Assembly (NCBI GenBank): GCA_963513935.1
Contig: OY740768.1
Coordinates: 75,554,877-75,618,876 of the forward strand
Length of the DNA stretch: 64,000 nucleotides
From: Aphrophora alni
Taxonomy: Eukaryota; Arthropoda; Insecta; Hemiptera; Aphrophoridae
Direction of reading: 5' to 3'
The number at the start of each line of letters is the position of its first letter. Within the stretch, counting starts at the first letter, position 1. Both the position numbers and the translations under genes were made by a program. Shown in pieces: positions 33,892-47,400 of this stretch. The notes beneath the pieces are model-generated. The model worked only from the letters and a program-made list of their open reading frames with translations, did no database searches and had not been told where the DNA came from.

Positions 33892-36800
33892 ATAGTATGA
33901 CATGCTCAAATATTGTACAAAGTATCATCTTACAATTGTTATTGTACAAAGTATCCTCTTACAATTGTATCAATAATTGCTACGAAGTTTCCATAGAACG
34001 AATTACTAGGGTATACTTTTCACTACTCAAAAATATAACAATGAATGCAGTGAATGTTTTAGCTCGATTAATGTCATTACAAATACAAATATATAATAAT
34101 AATAAGAGTGCTTTATTAAAACAAAAAGAAAACTTCTCAGCTTCATAAAAGTAAAATAATAATAATAAAAAAGGTTTTAACTGAATTGCCTTGATTAACT
34201 CCAAAGCACTTTTCTCGTGGTTTTATTTATTTTCTAATAAATACATATTGTTTAATCAATAGTTAAATTGCCCAATTAATTTAAATATTTATTGATAGGC
34301 TGATTTGCAGTACTGTGTTTACAAAGAGATGTCCAGTTTTTACTGTTCAACATAGCTTTTACCTCTAATTAACTTATGCACTTTTCTGCAAATTCTTCAA
34401 AATTATTTCTTTTAAAATAGAATCCACGCCAATAATTGTGATACATCTTCGTCCTTCTCTCTATTGCACAATGCAGGCTTATAAGAATTTTTATTTAGAT
34501 AAATAACTTCAGCTCTTGCTTTGAACATCCAGTTAATTAAACGTACTATTTCACATTAATTTCTAATATAGTCCACACCATAATTGATATCCCTGAACAG
34601 CAAACGACACTGAGAATTCCCTGCCTCTAATTTACACCTTGATATCAAAATATGGTTTAATTTATGAAGAATCTCATTGATAGAAAATTTTCTAACTTAC
34701 TCTCAATTAAATCGGATACATTCTTTCAATTGTTATATAAATATACTTTTACCACTTCATTTAACCAAATATTAGAATATCTATTCTGACTCAATTGCAA
34801 TGCACGCTCAAATACTCAGAATGCAAGGACATCTTATATGGAAATATAAGAGATAGTTTGCATAAATGTTTGGCAAATTAAAAACTATTTTTATAAAAAA
34901 CTTCAAAACTTTTTCAATGTTTTTTTATACTCCATGTATACCCCTACACTTCCCCCGCATAAAATAAAATTGCTCTCAAAACTGCATTAAATATTTCTAA
35001 TTTGTGTAAGAATTGGACTTTATCATTAAAATAATATTGCCAAATGAATTTATAGCAGCTTTGACGGTCTCCTTAAAGTGGTCGCTTAAAGATAGAGATG
35101 ATTTAAAAATTCACTCCTAAATATTTATAATTATTCGTTACAAAAACGAATAAAAACTTACATAATATGCACAAAATAATATTATTTAAATACTATTTAA
35201 TGGAAGAGTATTATAACCAATAATTAGTACACGATACTCAAAAATGTAATAGATTTTGTTTGACTAACAGACGAAAACTGCTGTTGGGATGTAGCGTTTC
35301 GTTACACGTTCAGACACATGAATCCAATTCACGCTGCCGTGAGTAAAGAAGTTACACTTCAATAAATGTTACTTTTGTGTAACTAATTCGTGAATCCTCT
35401 GTATCGTAAAACAAAGATGACCAAATCTCGTGTCATCCTTATATGGAAAACTATTGCACATACCTCTGACGCTTAGTATTCGAGTCACAAATCTTATACG
35501 ATATTGTAAATATGCTTGTTACTTCATACCTACTCGTACGCTCTCATTTACGCACTTCCCTAAACCGATATTTGATTAACGAAGTACAGGTGTGTTATCA
35601 ATAATTATGATACCAGAGGAATGCATGTCATTATAAGGAAGCGCAAGGAAATTAGTTGCTAATGAATTGCAGAGATATTGCGTTTAACTTTACCTATGCT
35701 AATTACAATACGTTTGTTGCTCTAAATGGATTGTGTTTTGAAAGCTTCTAAGCTTAGTATGCTTCAGTCGTTGTATGCTGGTAGTTATGAATATTCAAAC
35801 TACTTCAATAAGTACTTGTCAGATATGTAGGGAGTCTTTCAAAAGTCAAGTGAAAAAAGTGATATTCTTCATGACTTATGTCATAACTTTCAATAAAAAG
35901 AATTTTCTTAAGAAAATATCATAGCTTTAATAACTTCATTTCTTTCTTCTAACAATTCAGTAAGCTTAAGGACAAGGCTAACAAAATGGATAAATAATTT
36001 AGCAGCTCACACGTGTTTCATTGTAGAATAAGAATGTCGTTGCGACCAAATCAAATTTGTGGTAAAACTATTTTAACGTTTTTGCTACTTAATTTTTTAT
36101 CCATAAGTTTTAATAAAGTTTTCCCCTAAAAGTTATAGCATGTAAATTTCCTTCAAATATAAACTGTTCGAATATACTTAACTTTGGTATTATCTCAATT
36201 GTAAAATAATTATAAACATGTAAAATTGTGCAACGTGTATGATATAATGAACTTATGTGATTCAGTAATGATGATAATAATGCTGTTAACAATTTCTTTA
36301 CTTGCATAACAAATTTTAAGAGCGTTAATATTATTAAATAAAATAATTTTCAAAAGTATTAAATATTTATTTTAAAGAGCGAGTCATTACGTCAGAGTAC
36401 TAAAATAAATAAAAGACTTCTATGAAGATATGTCCGACAACGCTTCGTTTTCCCCTGCCCTTCTGAGTATCTCGAAAACTGTTGGTTTCCAAAAAATTAC
36501 AAGGGACAGCATTCTTAATGATGAACATACGTATTAATCTTAATTCCCATGTATTGTCTACCAAGCTACATTCCTTCACCTGTTCCATATCTATTAGCTC
36601 TGTGATTATTTATCATAAAACGCCAAGGTGTCGAATTTTTAGAACGTAAAATAATCTATAATTTTCATTTAAAATTCACAACATTTTTAATTATTCTCAA
36701 GAAATACATTTTTTGTACAATAATAGAGATTTTTCCTTGGATTATAAACTTTCAACTGCCGTGACTCCATTTTTTTTTTTTTTAATATACAAAATGTTTT

Positions 36801-38719
36801 AGGTATTTGATTGTAGGTAATTTGATCCCTCCCAAAAAATGTCTTGAAAATTTTCAATTGACGAAGTATTTTTGATGTATCAGGGGAAAACAGTGGTTTT
36901 AGACATTTATGTATTCAAAAGTTTATTATACAGCTATTTTTTAATATAAAAAATAAACCACAATGTAGTTTTTTCTAGCTATTGGTTTCCCATGCCGACC
37001 AATACAAAAATCTCTACACTTTCCAAGCAATTTGAGACTAAATTTGAAAAATTATTTTTTCTTCAGTTTAGAAAGAGTCGACTTTGATATTAAGCAAGAC
37101 AATATATGAGAAAATTAGTTAAATTTTATATGAGAAATTGTACACAATTTTATGCTGTACAAAAACGATGTCTTGATAATTTTAGATTTAGGTTTCTTTA
37201 AGATTCTGACTAAATCAACTGGACAATTAATTCCTATAACTACTGTACTGAAAGTTCATTATAGTTGTAAAATCCTTCTCATCTAATAAACTCGTTAACT
37301 GAAGATAGTTGTTCAGGGGATCCGCCCAAGTAGCATTACATCAGCACGCAAGCTTTCCATGCTTTCCACTGGAAACACCGCCCAAAACCTTTACATTTTT
37401 TATTACTTGAAATGATTAGCAGTGTTTCTATGTTACTATTTATGAAAAGGTGCGTGTTTGAAATTATTTATTTATTTGACATACAACGAACAAAATTTAT
37501 AACATTTGACTTGATTTGTAAATATCAAAAGAAGAGTGTAATTACAAAATCGCGGTGCTATGTTTTCATATGAGGAAGTAAAAAGTTATGAGAGATAGTG
37601 TAAGATATTTGATGAAAGTGTTAATAATGTTGATATTAACAAATTAATTGAATAAAAAAACTTTGTGTAGCCACTTCGCGCGGTTAATTGAAATTTCTGA
37701 TATGCTAAAAGTCACAAGTATATTACAAAAGAAATATCTATCCCTGTTGTCTTTCTTTTTTATCTTGACGTTTCTATGCAGAAACATCCCCTGCTCGGAG
37801 CCATCTCTCACTTTTGTAAATATTTCTAGTGTTTTCCTTCAATGCCGTCCTCTCAACCTGTTATTTAAATTAAATATAAAACCGTTATTTTAAATGACCC
37901 CATAAAAAGAAATCTAGTTAATTAAGGTCGGTGGGTCATTCGATCTCATCCCTGCAATCTATCCTATCCAATGGTTAAAATATCTTGAGCTCTGTCCTGT
38001 GCCTCATTTGTGTTGAACACGGGTGTTTCATCAAGGTTGTATATTGTTGATTGAGAGCTGGAATCGTTTGATTGTTCAAAAATCACGAATAAATATTGCT
38101 ATTCAAATTACCATTAATACAAAATGGTTCAATGAGTTGGTTTGGAGATTTAATTTGAACATTTGATCGAATTAAAAAAATAGCTATTATTAACAATAAA
38201 ACTTTATAAAAATAAAAATGAGTATGAAAATTTAAAAAAATAATGATTTATTTTTTTCTATTTTAATAGAATTACGTTTTTAAACGACATCATTTTCGTT
38301 TAGATTATGAGAATTTCATGTTCTTTGTGTTGTCATTTATCACGCCCCAGCAAAACTTTCAAAATGAAACTTCACATGACGCATATTTAAAAAAAGTTTT
38401 TAATTGAGTCACTCCCAATATCTGAGGCGTCAAACCTCCAAATTTATCGTAATACAGTGACATTAAAGGCTGCCATTTAGTTACTCTGATTCAAACCATT
38501 TTTGTTCTTTTCATTATTCTTGTCCTTGTAAACCATTTTTTAAAATGATTTGTTACATATGTCCTATTTGAATTTTTTACATAGAAATAATTTTTTTCTC
38601 TAAATTTTGTACCACAATTTTATATCTAACAAAAAGTAAGGCAGTTTCCCATTTAAAGTATTTTGCACTTTTAATGGTTGCTGAGATAAGTTAAAAACAT
38701 TACTCAAACTTTCTCACTC
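33892..38719. other. A+T-rich spacer
   Basis: Long unique-looking stretch. A 29-bp direct duplication ('attgtacaaagtatc-tctta') lies at 33912 and 33941. There is a T-run near 36769-36783. Several short frames (36110-36588, 37648-37893) show no motif. I see no promoter-gene arrangement. Confidence 0.45.
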
Positions 38720-39055
38720 ACCTATTTTTTTGACTTTGACTTCGTATTTAGACGAATTTGAATTTTTTGGTATTTTTCTCGATAACTCTTGAATTGCAAC
38801 TCTCGTATTTTTTTGTAACTAGAGGCAACGTAAAACAATATTTGATGAAAACCTTGAGTTCCGATTTTAACGAAATTGATTCTTTTCCTTTTTGATTTTA
38901 TGACAGACACTTTAAAATTTAAGTCTAGTCGATTTTTAGTGCATAATTATGAGTTCGATTTTTTGAAATCGGTTCAAAGGTATCTGAGAAATTAGTGTTA
39001 ACGATCATTATGACACACAACCCTCCACACACACACACACACACACATATATACT
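38720..39055 (-). repeat. Interspersed-element fragment ending in (CA)n
   Basis: On the minus strand, a (GT)n tract (plus-strand CA at 39026-39047) is followed by 'gatacctttgaaccgatttc' and 'aaaatcggaactcaagg'. These phrases ('..aaccgattt..aaaatcgg..') are typical of dispersed insect repeats, by memory of the pattern only. No coding capacity; the small minus-strand frame 38722-38910 is probably a by-product. Confidence 0.4.
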
Positions 39056-39901
39056 TTTTGGGTTTATGAGGACCTTAATTTATATTTACGAAAATCATAA
39101 CATCGAATTACTCCATATCACAGTAATATGTGTCTTTATATTTGGGTGAAAAATAATTTTTCACTCAATCAAATATTTTATTGAAATACAGGGTCAGCAA
39201 AATCATACACGAATATTAAGCAATTGTTTTTAATTGTGGAATGGAGATTCCCCTCTCCATTCAACATGTACAGCAGCCCTACAGACCTACCAAGCGAAGC
39301 CAGATCCTGTTTTAAATTGATCATTTGTATTTTGTCTGTATGTTTGTTAACTGTAACATAACATGTCCACCAATCGTGAATAAATTGACATTTAAAAAAG
39401 AATTAACCGGAACAAATCACAATTTTGCACTGTTTTTTTTTGTCAAGATCTCACTATAAGTAAACTTTGTTATACATTTGAATTGTCACAAAACTCTCTA
39501 TACACACATGATCGAAATAAAAATTAAAATATGTATTAAAAATTGACAAGTTTCATAATCACTGAGCTTTCTAGAGAAAGCAATAGAAACTAGAACAGAA
39601 CGCACTGGGGAACTGTTTGGATTGTAGCCAGGATGCAGTGCCAGTTCGATCACTGCAATGAAATCAATTCCGCATTGGAGATTAATAGGAAACAGTGAAT
39701 CTAGGTTGCAAATCAGGACAAAAAGCAGCTGTATCTTATGTACTCTTTGTAAAATACTTAGGTGTTTATTTTTCTAAGTTAATACGTAAAATGTATAAAT
39801 ATCCGTGTATTTATGATTTTAGATACAAATGTCATAAAATGAATTGAAACAGTATTTTTTTTATTCGTAACCTGAAGTAAAATAATATTAATAAATAAAT
39901 T

Positions 39902-39945
<44 letters not shown>

Positions 39946-39971
39946 AAGGCGAAAAATCTCTCGGTCATCTT

Positions 39972-40030
<59 letters not shown>

Positions 40031-40559
40031 GAAATTAAGATAAAATAAAGACGCCCGGCACCTTCCGCCAGGGCTTAAATACTCTAATGGCGTGGGTGTC
40101 GGAAGATTGTAAATCCCTAGGGATTACCAAATCTGTACTCACTATTGTGAGCCCCTTAAGGAATAATATATAATACCAGACAGAAACACCATTTGAAAGA
40201 AAATTATTATCTATATTATAAAATCTCTAAATAAGATGTGTGTTCCTTCTAGAGGTGTTTGTATATTTTCGGGTGAAATAGAAGCGTGAAATTTATCATT
40301 GGGCATACGGGATTCGATTTTTAGAGTTATAGATAAACGATTGTAGTTCAAATTTGATCAAAACCTCATTTGCAATACCCAGGCATCATTCGTCCCCTTC
40401 TAATAAAAACTTTGTTACGCGGGGGACGGTTATTTTTTCACTCATTTTTTTGATCACATTAACATTTCTACACTAGGCCTATGTGTATCCAAGAAAGTGT
40501 ATAAATTTTGATTTATTTTAGACGTCATTTTTTAGAGATAGAATGTTGTAATCTTTTGT
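39056..40559. other. A+T-rich spacer with microsatellites
   Basis: Holds two AT arrays (listed separately). At about 40040-40170 there is a G+C-richer patch ('gacgcccggcaccttccgcc', 'aatccctagggatta'). From about 40195 to 40440 a segment beginning 'ttatctatattataaaatct' looks like the edge of a dispersed element. Near 39188 'tacagggtcagcaaaatca' resembles a CAGGG-type TIR, but no partner end was found. Confidence 0.4.
39905..40027. repeat. Paired (AT)n arrays
   Basis: AT alternation at 39905-39942 (38 bp) and 39974-40027 (about 54 bp), separated by 31 bp ('ttaaaggcgaaaaatctctc' and onward). Confidence 0.93.
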
Positions 40560-41182
40560 AAATGTACATTATTTTATTTTCATTAATATAACACATAAAA
40601 ATAAATACATATATAAAAAAAAATAGTACAGTACAATAGTAGCCTACCTATGCAGTACAATAGAACATTAGGTCACTTTAGGTAAGTTACCTGTTTAGGT
40701 TGACCCTCGATATATTCTTTAAAAAAAGAGTTCAAAGGAAAAATAAATACAGGTATACACCGAAATAACTATTTTACAAAAAGTGCTTAATTGCCTTGAC
40801 CATATACTTAATATATATATATATATGACTTAACATACAACCATATCAGACTTATATACTGTAATTTTTAATTAAAACTTTCACACTTAACAATTTTTAT
40901 ATCATATATGCATATTTAACATATACATTAGCCTACACATTCATAGACAAACAACATATATACAGCATAAATATATTTTAAATTGCATCTTTAACAAGAA
41001 GAATTTATGTGTTCATGAATATCCAGGAACTTGTGCAAGTCTCTCCAGAAAACATTTTTGCTAGAAAATTCTTTCATATCATCAGACAGCATACTAAATA
41101 ATTTTGGGGCAACATAAAGGATAGAACTTTTTTAAATTGTGAGCTTGGGATTAGGTACAACGCAATTACTCGTATTTCTAAT
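40560..41182 (-). pseudogene. 5'-truncated LINE, minus strand
   Basis: Minus-strand reading gives IRNTSNCVVPNPKLT, a stop, then SSILYVAPKLFSMLSDDMKE, FSSKNVFWRDLHKFLD and a terminal stop at 40991-40993. This follows the 'Rn..n.vPrpklt..kkSilyvaPKLfNxLpxxik..s...Fkr.L..fL' layout of CR1/Jockey-type LINE ORF2 C-termini (family knowledge). About 430 bp of A+T-rich 3' UTR runs to near 40560, where the minus strand reads AAAATAAAATAATG. It has the opposite orientation to the copy at 25385 and different residues, so it is a distinct insertion. One in-frame stop and the truncation make it dead. Confidence 0.68.
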
Positions 41183-42772
41183 TTATAATCTTGTCATTAC
41201 TTCCACTCATATTATAATATGATGTTAGGGTTTTATGTAGGTAAATAGAGATGTAAACGGTACAATGTTTAATTTCATAAGTAGTTAATTTAAATTTTCG
41301 GTTTTTGGTTTCCGACAGTATATACAAAATTCAAATGTACTTCAACAGTTTTAGCATTAGATATGGTACACACACTTTACAGCTAAGTTACTAGTCAACA
41401 AAAAAACCTAAATATTTAATATTGGATACTTGTAAAACAATATATTTAAACAAATTAAGCTTTTATTCAAGCATCTTGCTGAATGTATTTTATAAAATAC
41501 TGAGTGATTTTGTGCAATATTAAACATAATATATTTAATAAACTATACAAAGGAAAATTAGTTCAAAATTAATAACGTTCTCTGTTTATATAAAATATAC
41601 TGTATTTTAAAATGAACTAATTAGGTGACAAACTAATCTTCTCAAGTATGCATGGAAGTGACATTCGTATTGTTCACCTCTTCCCACTCACAATGGGCGT
41701 ATTTAATACTGGTTCCATAGACATCTATTTAATTTGCAATAGATTTTAATTAATTTAAATTAGTGGTTCTTAGAAGTTTTAATACATACAATCAATCGTT
41801 CTTATTAATTCAAAGTAGATACTGTCGGGCACTAGACGTGACACAATATATTCATAGACCAAGAATTAACCGTAAATAATATCACAGCTACTGTACATTT
41901 AAACAAAAGACCCTCTCATAGGGAGCAATAATAGAAATTAAATGCTTTACGAGTTGTTTACTTCTTGCTTTGGGTTTGTGATTTATTATTCATTAATTAC
42001 ATAGATAAATTATCCCAATACTTTGCCGATTATTGTATATAAACCCTGGTATTCTGAATGCCTTAACTGAAAATCTATCCCCCCCCACCAGTGCTGGGCC
42101 TCCGTGGATGGTGACTCAATTTGTTGGAAGCGTAAATGATCCAACTATTATTTATATTTTAATCTAATACACATTGATGCATATTTGCAAGTTCCAAGAA
42201 AGTTATATTAAGTAAGTCTTAGTAAACATAACAGTATAACTGTTTATATAAATAATAATTTATTTCATATTTTTGTCACTCTTTTAAAACTATAAAACGA
42301 TTTAATTTGTATAAATAAAGATATTAAAAAATTGCGAATGAGAAAGTTTTTATTTTTGATCAGTTAAGAACTTCCTGTAGGATAATTTTAGAAAACAGTT
42401 GAAGATTCATTTTTTAATTCGTTGTTTGTGCCACTGCTCGTTAAGTCTCGTTTACACGAGTTATATTTAATACTTTGGTGGGTACCCTAGTATTTCTAGT
42501 AGGAGCACCACCGATTATATCTTGGAACCTTGCAGTTGGTTTTCAGTCGTCGTGATTTTAATACTTGATCACTCTAATTATAAAGATTCTCGTTCCTAAA
42601 TTTCATTAAAGATTAATCAACTGTAATGATTTACACTTGTGAGAACTTTAATCACCAAATGAATGAAAACACAACAAACACGGTATTTGTGCAATACAAA
42701 AACAAGACGATTTTCAATTAGTAAGTAATCATCTTCAGTATGAATTATAGTATTATGTACACTAAAATTCAT
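41183..42772. other. A+T-rich spacer
   Basis: Nothing recognised beyond possible upstream debris of the LINE fragment. Confidence 0.45.
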
Positions 42773-42899
42773 TTGAGTACAATTTTGTCCTAATCCTAGC
42801 ATAAGTCTCATCATCTCGAAGATGGAGGAACTCCGCAACGCATTGACTAAAGTAAATACCAATAAGAAAATGCTAGGATTGTCAGACAATTGTACTCAA
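42773..42899. repeat. 30-bp inverted repeat with 67-bp spacer
   Basis: Arm 42773-42802 (TTGAGTACAATTTTGTCCTA then ATCCTAGCAT) faces arm 42870-42899 (ATGCTAGGATTGTCAGACAA then TTGTACTCAA), with four or so mismatches. Because of this symmetry, similar residues (LGL-x-x-NCTQ) appear in frames on both strands; neither frame looks like a real gene. It could be a small fold-back element. Confidence 0.65.
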
Positions 42900-44269
42900 A
42901 TTAATTATGTAATCCTACCAGATATAATTATTGTTATAATGTTACATACACGTTTTGATTTTATTCAGCGTTATGAATTTGCCAGCATTATTAATTTCAC
43001 AACAGGTTTTAGACAGTTCCGTATTCGCAATAGATTAAGAGACGATTCGTGAAATTTTTGTACCTACTGAAAGCTCGAATACTAAGTTCTACAACAGTTC
43101 TGTAGCAGATAGAGGTAATCGGTGATTTATTTATGATCGATTCTCTCAGAGCGATTATTCATTGGTACAATAAAGCTGATTTCATCAAGCGGTTTAGCTG
43201 ACGTGATTTTTGTTCAGCTTCAGTTCTTTCCAATACGATAGCCGATAGCTACCACTTCTCCAACATATTGGTCTGATGTATTTATTTTAATCGGACATTT
43301 GCTAATACACTACGTTTTTGAGAGTCCAAGTGGTAGATCTAGAACATGAAAAGTTAGAAACGTCAACATGTTAGAAACTTAAACCAAGAACAAGAGCTGT
43401 CAAAATAACTAATACTATATACAAAAGTGACCCGGGAAAACCTACAGGTCACACACAATAAAATAGTCAAAATACAAATCAAATAATATAATAAATTCAA
43501 ATAATTTTCCTATAAAACAATATACACATATATAAATACCTATACATCCCGTAATAAAATAATCATAATCAATATTCATAATTAACCATAAAAAAAGTAT
43601 TTAAAAGTATAATAAAAGAAATGGTAAAACAATCGTACCCTCAAACATACATGTCAAAACAAGTATGTATAGATTGGTTATGTTATTACACTCCTAGTAA
43701 TCCAGTCTTTGACAGCACTAACTAGAAATTACAAATAGCATGTTAAAACGAGTACCTACACTAATAAAATGAAAGTATTTTAAACTGCAACCTAACTTTT
43801 GAAAGACCTTGTTTTGTGGAAAATATGTTTTGCCTAGAAAAATATATTTCAAACAGTGTTAAGTTTTTTTTTAAAAATAAATTTTGCACAAGATTCACCA
43901 AAATAGGTACACCCGACGCTAAATATGATATAAGCCAGGGCAGATTTATATGATTTAATACAAAAGGCTTGATAAATGTGTTTCTATTATGAAAACATTA
44001 ATGTCAAATTGTAATTTTTGTTGTAGTTAGTTAAGTTTGTGATTTGCTCATTGATAAGTAGAGAAAAAAAAGTTGCTTTGTTAATTAGAGAGAGATAGAG
44101 GATGGGTTAATTAACAATAAATCCACATGTAGCATGCATCTCTCCACGCATCCGCACGCCGGATATTGTTTCGAAAGGAAACAAACATTTCCATAAGTAC
44201 ATTGGACTATACAGCTTTCATTGTTAATTTAGTTATCTCAAACATTGTAATTCTTGTAGGTTCATTTCA
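42900..44269. other. A+T-rich spacer, possibly the LINE 3' UTR
   Basis: Downstream, in the minus-strand sense, of the Jockey-type remnant at 44270. It may contain that element's decayed 3' region, but I see no clear tail. Confidence 0.35.
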
Positions 44270-44466
44270 AATTAATTGATTTTATATGTTTGAAGCTGTT
44301 TTCTTAATTTCTTCTATAACAGTGTGAATTCCTATGGTTAACATTATTGTTCATAATAAACCATCGAGACTTACGGATGCTACTTAGTAAGGAAGGATTG
44401 TATGTTCACCCAGGCTTCAGGATTTATTTATAGAATAGAAACTTGTTGTGCAACGAAACATTAAAT
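44270..44466 (-). pseudogene. Jockey-type LINE remnant, 3' side of the satellite
   Basis: Reading the minus strand outward from the satellite gives MDIKFNVSLHNKFLFYK, a stop, ILKPG, and after shifts RWFIMNNNVNHRN and HTVIEEIKKTASNI. These line up with the Jockey-clade thumb pattern '..LxxKf....LSxxNKLLLYKxILKPxWTYG..' and '..P.yvxNxxIhrDL.i.tVxeEI' (family knowledge). The 'rkmyWLLgR' part is deleted. It adjoins the 206-bp satellite directly, so it is the flank of the same inserted element. Confidence 0.72.
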
Positions 44467-47400
44467 TTTATGTCCATTCTTACCTTTTCTTTGTTACGTG
44501 TTCCATCCACATGAGTTTCGTATCTAGCGACATACCAAGGTATTTTGAAATGGGTAAGTCTATATGATGTTAACTGGGTGTTAATAGTAATTGCGACCGG
44601 AACAGTTTTATTATTTGTAAAGGTGACGTGTAAGGATTCGTTGCAATATTTCTTTGTCCACTTGTTAATTTCTTTATGTCCATTCCTACCTTTTCTTTGT
44701 TACGTGTTCCATCCACATGAGTTTCGTAGCCAGCGACATACCAAGGTATTTTGATATGGGTAGGTCTATATGATGTTAACTGGGTGTTAATAGTAACTAC
44801 GACCGGAACAGTTTTATTATTTGTAAAGGTGACGTGTAAGGATTCGTTGCAATATTTCTTTGTCCACTTGTTAATTTCTTTATGTCCATTCCTACCTTTT
44901 CTTTGTTACGTGTTCCATCCACATGAGTTTCGTATCTAGCGACATACCAAGGTATTTTGATATGGGTAGGTCTATATGATGTTAACTGGGTGTTAATAGT
45001 AACTGCGACCGGAACAGTTTTATGATTTGTAAAGGTGACGTGTAAGGATTCGTTGCAATATTTCTTTGTCCACTTGTTAATCTCTTTATGTCCATTCCTA
45101 CCGTTTCTTTGTTACGTGTTCCATCCACATGAGTTTCGTATCCAGCGACATACCAAGGTATTTTGATATGGGTAGGTCTATATGATGTTAACTGGGTGTT
45201 AATAGTAACTACGACCGGAACAGTTTTATGATTTGTAAAGGTGACGTGTAAGGATTCGTTGCAATATTTCTTTGTCCACTTGTTAATCTCTTTATGTCCA
45301 TTCCTACCTTTTCTTTGTTACGTGTTCCATCCACATGAGTTTCGTATCCAGCGTCATACCAAGGTATTTTGATATGGGTAGGTCTATATGATGTTAACTG
45401 GGTGTTAATAGTAACTACGACCGGAACAGTTTTATGATTTGTAAAGGTGACGTGTAAGGATTCGTTGCAATATTTCTTTGTCCACTTGTTAATCTCTTTA
45501 TGTCCATTCCTACCTTTTCTTTGTTACGTGTTCCATCCACATGAGTTTCGTAGCCAGCGACATACCAAGGTATTTTGAAATGGGTAGGTCTATATGATGT
45601 TAACTGGGTGTTAATAGTAACTACGACCGGAACAGTTTTATGATTTGTAAAGGTGACGTGTAAGGATTCGTTGCAATATTTCTTTGTCCACTTGTTAATC
45701 TCTTTATGTCCATTCCTACCTTTTCTTTATTACGTGTTCCATCCACATGAGTTTCGTATCCAGCGTCATACCAAGGTATTTTGATATGGGTAGGTCTATA
45801 TGATGTTAACTGGGTGTTAATAGTAACTGCGACCGGAACAGTTTTATGATTTGTAAAGGTGACGTGTAAGGATTCGTTGCAATATTTCTTTGTCCACTTG
45901 TTAATCTCTTTATGTCCATTCCTACCTTTTCTTTGTTACGTGTTCCATCCACATGAGTTTCGTATCTAGCGACATACCAAGGTATTTTGAAATGGGTAGG
46001 TCTATATGATGTTAACTGGGTGTTAATAGTAACTACGACCGGAACAGTTTTATGATTTGTAAAGGTGACGTGTAAGGATTCGTTGCAATATTTCTTTGTC
46101 CACTTGTTAATCTCTTTATGTCCATTCCTACCTTTTCTTTGTTACGTGTTCCATCCACATGAGTTTCGTATCCAGCGTCATACCAAGGTATTTTGATATG
46201 GGTAGGTCTATATGATGTTAACTGGGTGTTAATAGTAACTACGACCGGAACAGTTTTATGATTTGTAAAGGTGACGTGTAAGGATTCGTTGCAATATTTC
46301 TTTGTCCACTTGTTAATCTCTTTATGTCCATTCCTACCTTTTCTTTGTTACGTGTTCCATCCACATGAGTTTCGTATCCAGCGTCATACCAAGGTATTTT
46401 GATATGGGTAGGTCTATATGATGTTAACTGGGTGTTAATAGTAACTACGACCGGAACAGTTTTATGATTTGTAAAGGTGACGTGTAAGGATTCGTTGCAA
46501 TATTTCTTTGTCCACTTGTTAATCTCTTTATGTCCATTCCTACCTTTTCTTTGTTACGTGTTCCATCCACATGAGTTTCGTAGCCAGCGACATACCAAGG
46601 TATTTTGAAATGGGTAGGTCTATATGATGTTAACTGGGTGTTAATAGTAACTACGACCGGAACAGTTTTATGATTTGTAAAGGTGACGTGTAAGGATTCG
46701 TTGCAATATTTCTTTGTCCACTTGTTAATCTCTTTATGTCCATTCCTACCTTTTCTTTGTTACGTGTTCCATCCACATGAGTTTCGTATCCAGCGTCATA
46801 CCAAGGTATTTTGATATGGGTAGGTCTATATGATGTTAACTGGGTGTTAATAGTAACTACGACCGGAACAGTTTTATGATTTGTAAAGGTGACGTGTAAG
46901 GATTCGTTGCAATATTTCTTTGTCCACTTGTTAATCTCTTTATGTCCATTCCTACCTTTTCTTTGTTACGTGTTCCATCCACATGAGTTTCGTAGCCAGC
47001 GACATACCAAGGTATTTTGAAATGGGTAGGTCTATATGATGTTAACTGGGTGTTAATAGTAACTACGACCGGAACAGTTTTATGATTTGTAAAGGTGACG
47101 TGTAAGGATTCGTTGCAATATTTCTTTGTCCACTTGTTAATCTCTTTATGTCCATTCCTACCTTTTCTTTGTTACGTGTTCCATCCACATGAGTTTCGTA
47201 TCTAGCGACATACCAAGGTATTTTGAAATGGGTAGGTCTATATGATGTTAACTGGGTGTTAATAGTAACTGCGACCGGAACAGTTTTATGATTTGTAAAG
47301 GTGACGTGTAAGGATTCGTTGCAATATTTCTTTGTCCACTTGTTAATCTCTTTATGTCCATTCCTACCTTTTCTTTGTTACGTGTTCCATCCACATGAGT

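Noticed and set aside
39180..39215. 'tacagggtcagcaaaat' as the end of another Tc1-like element
   Set aside because: No matching inverted end was found within the following few kilobases.
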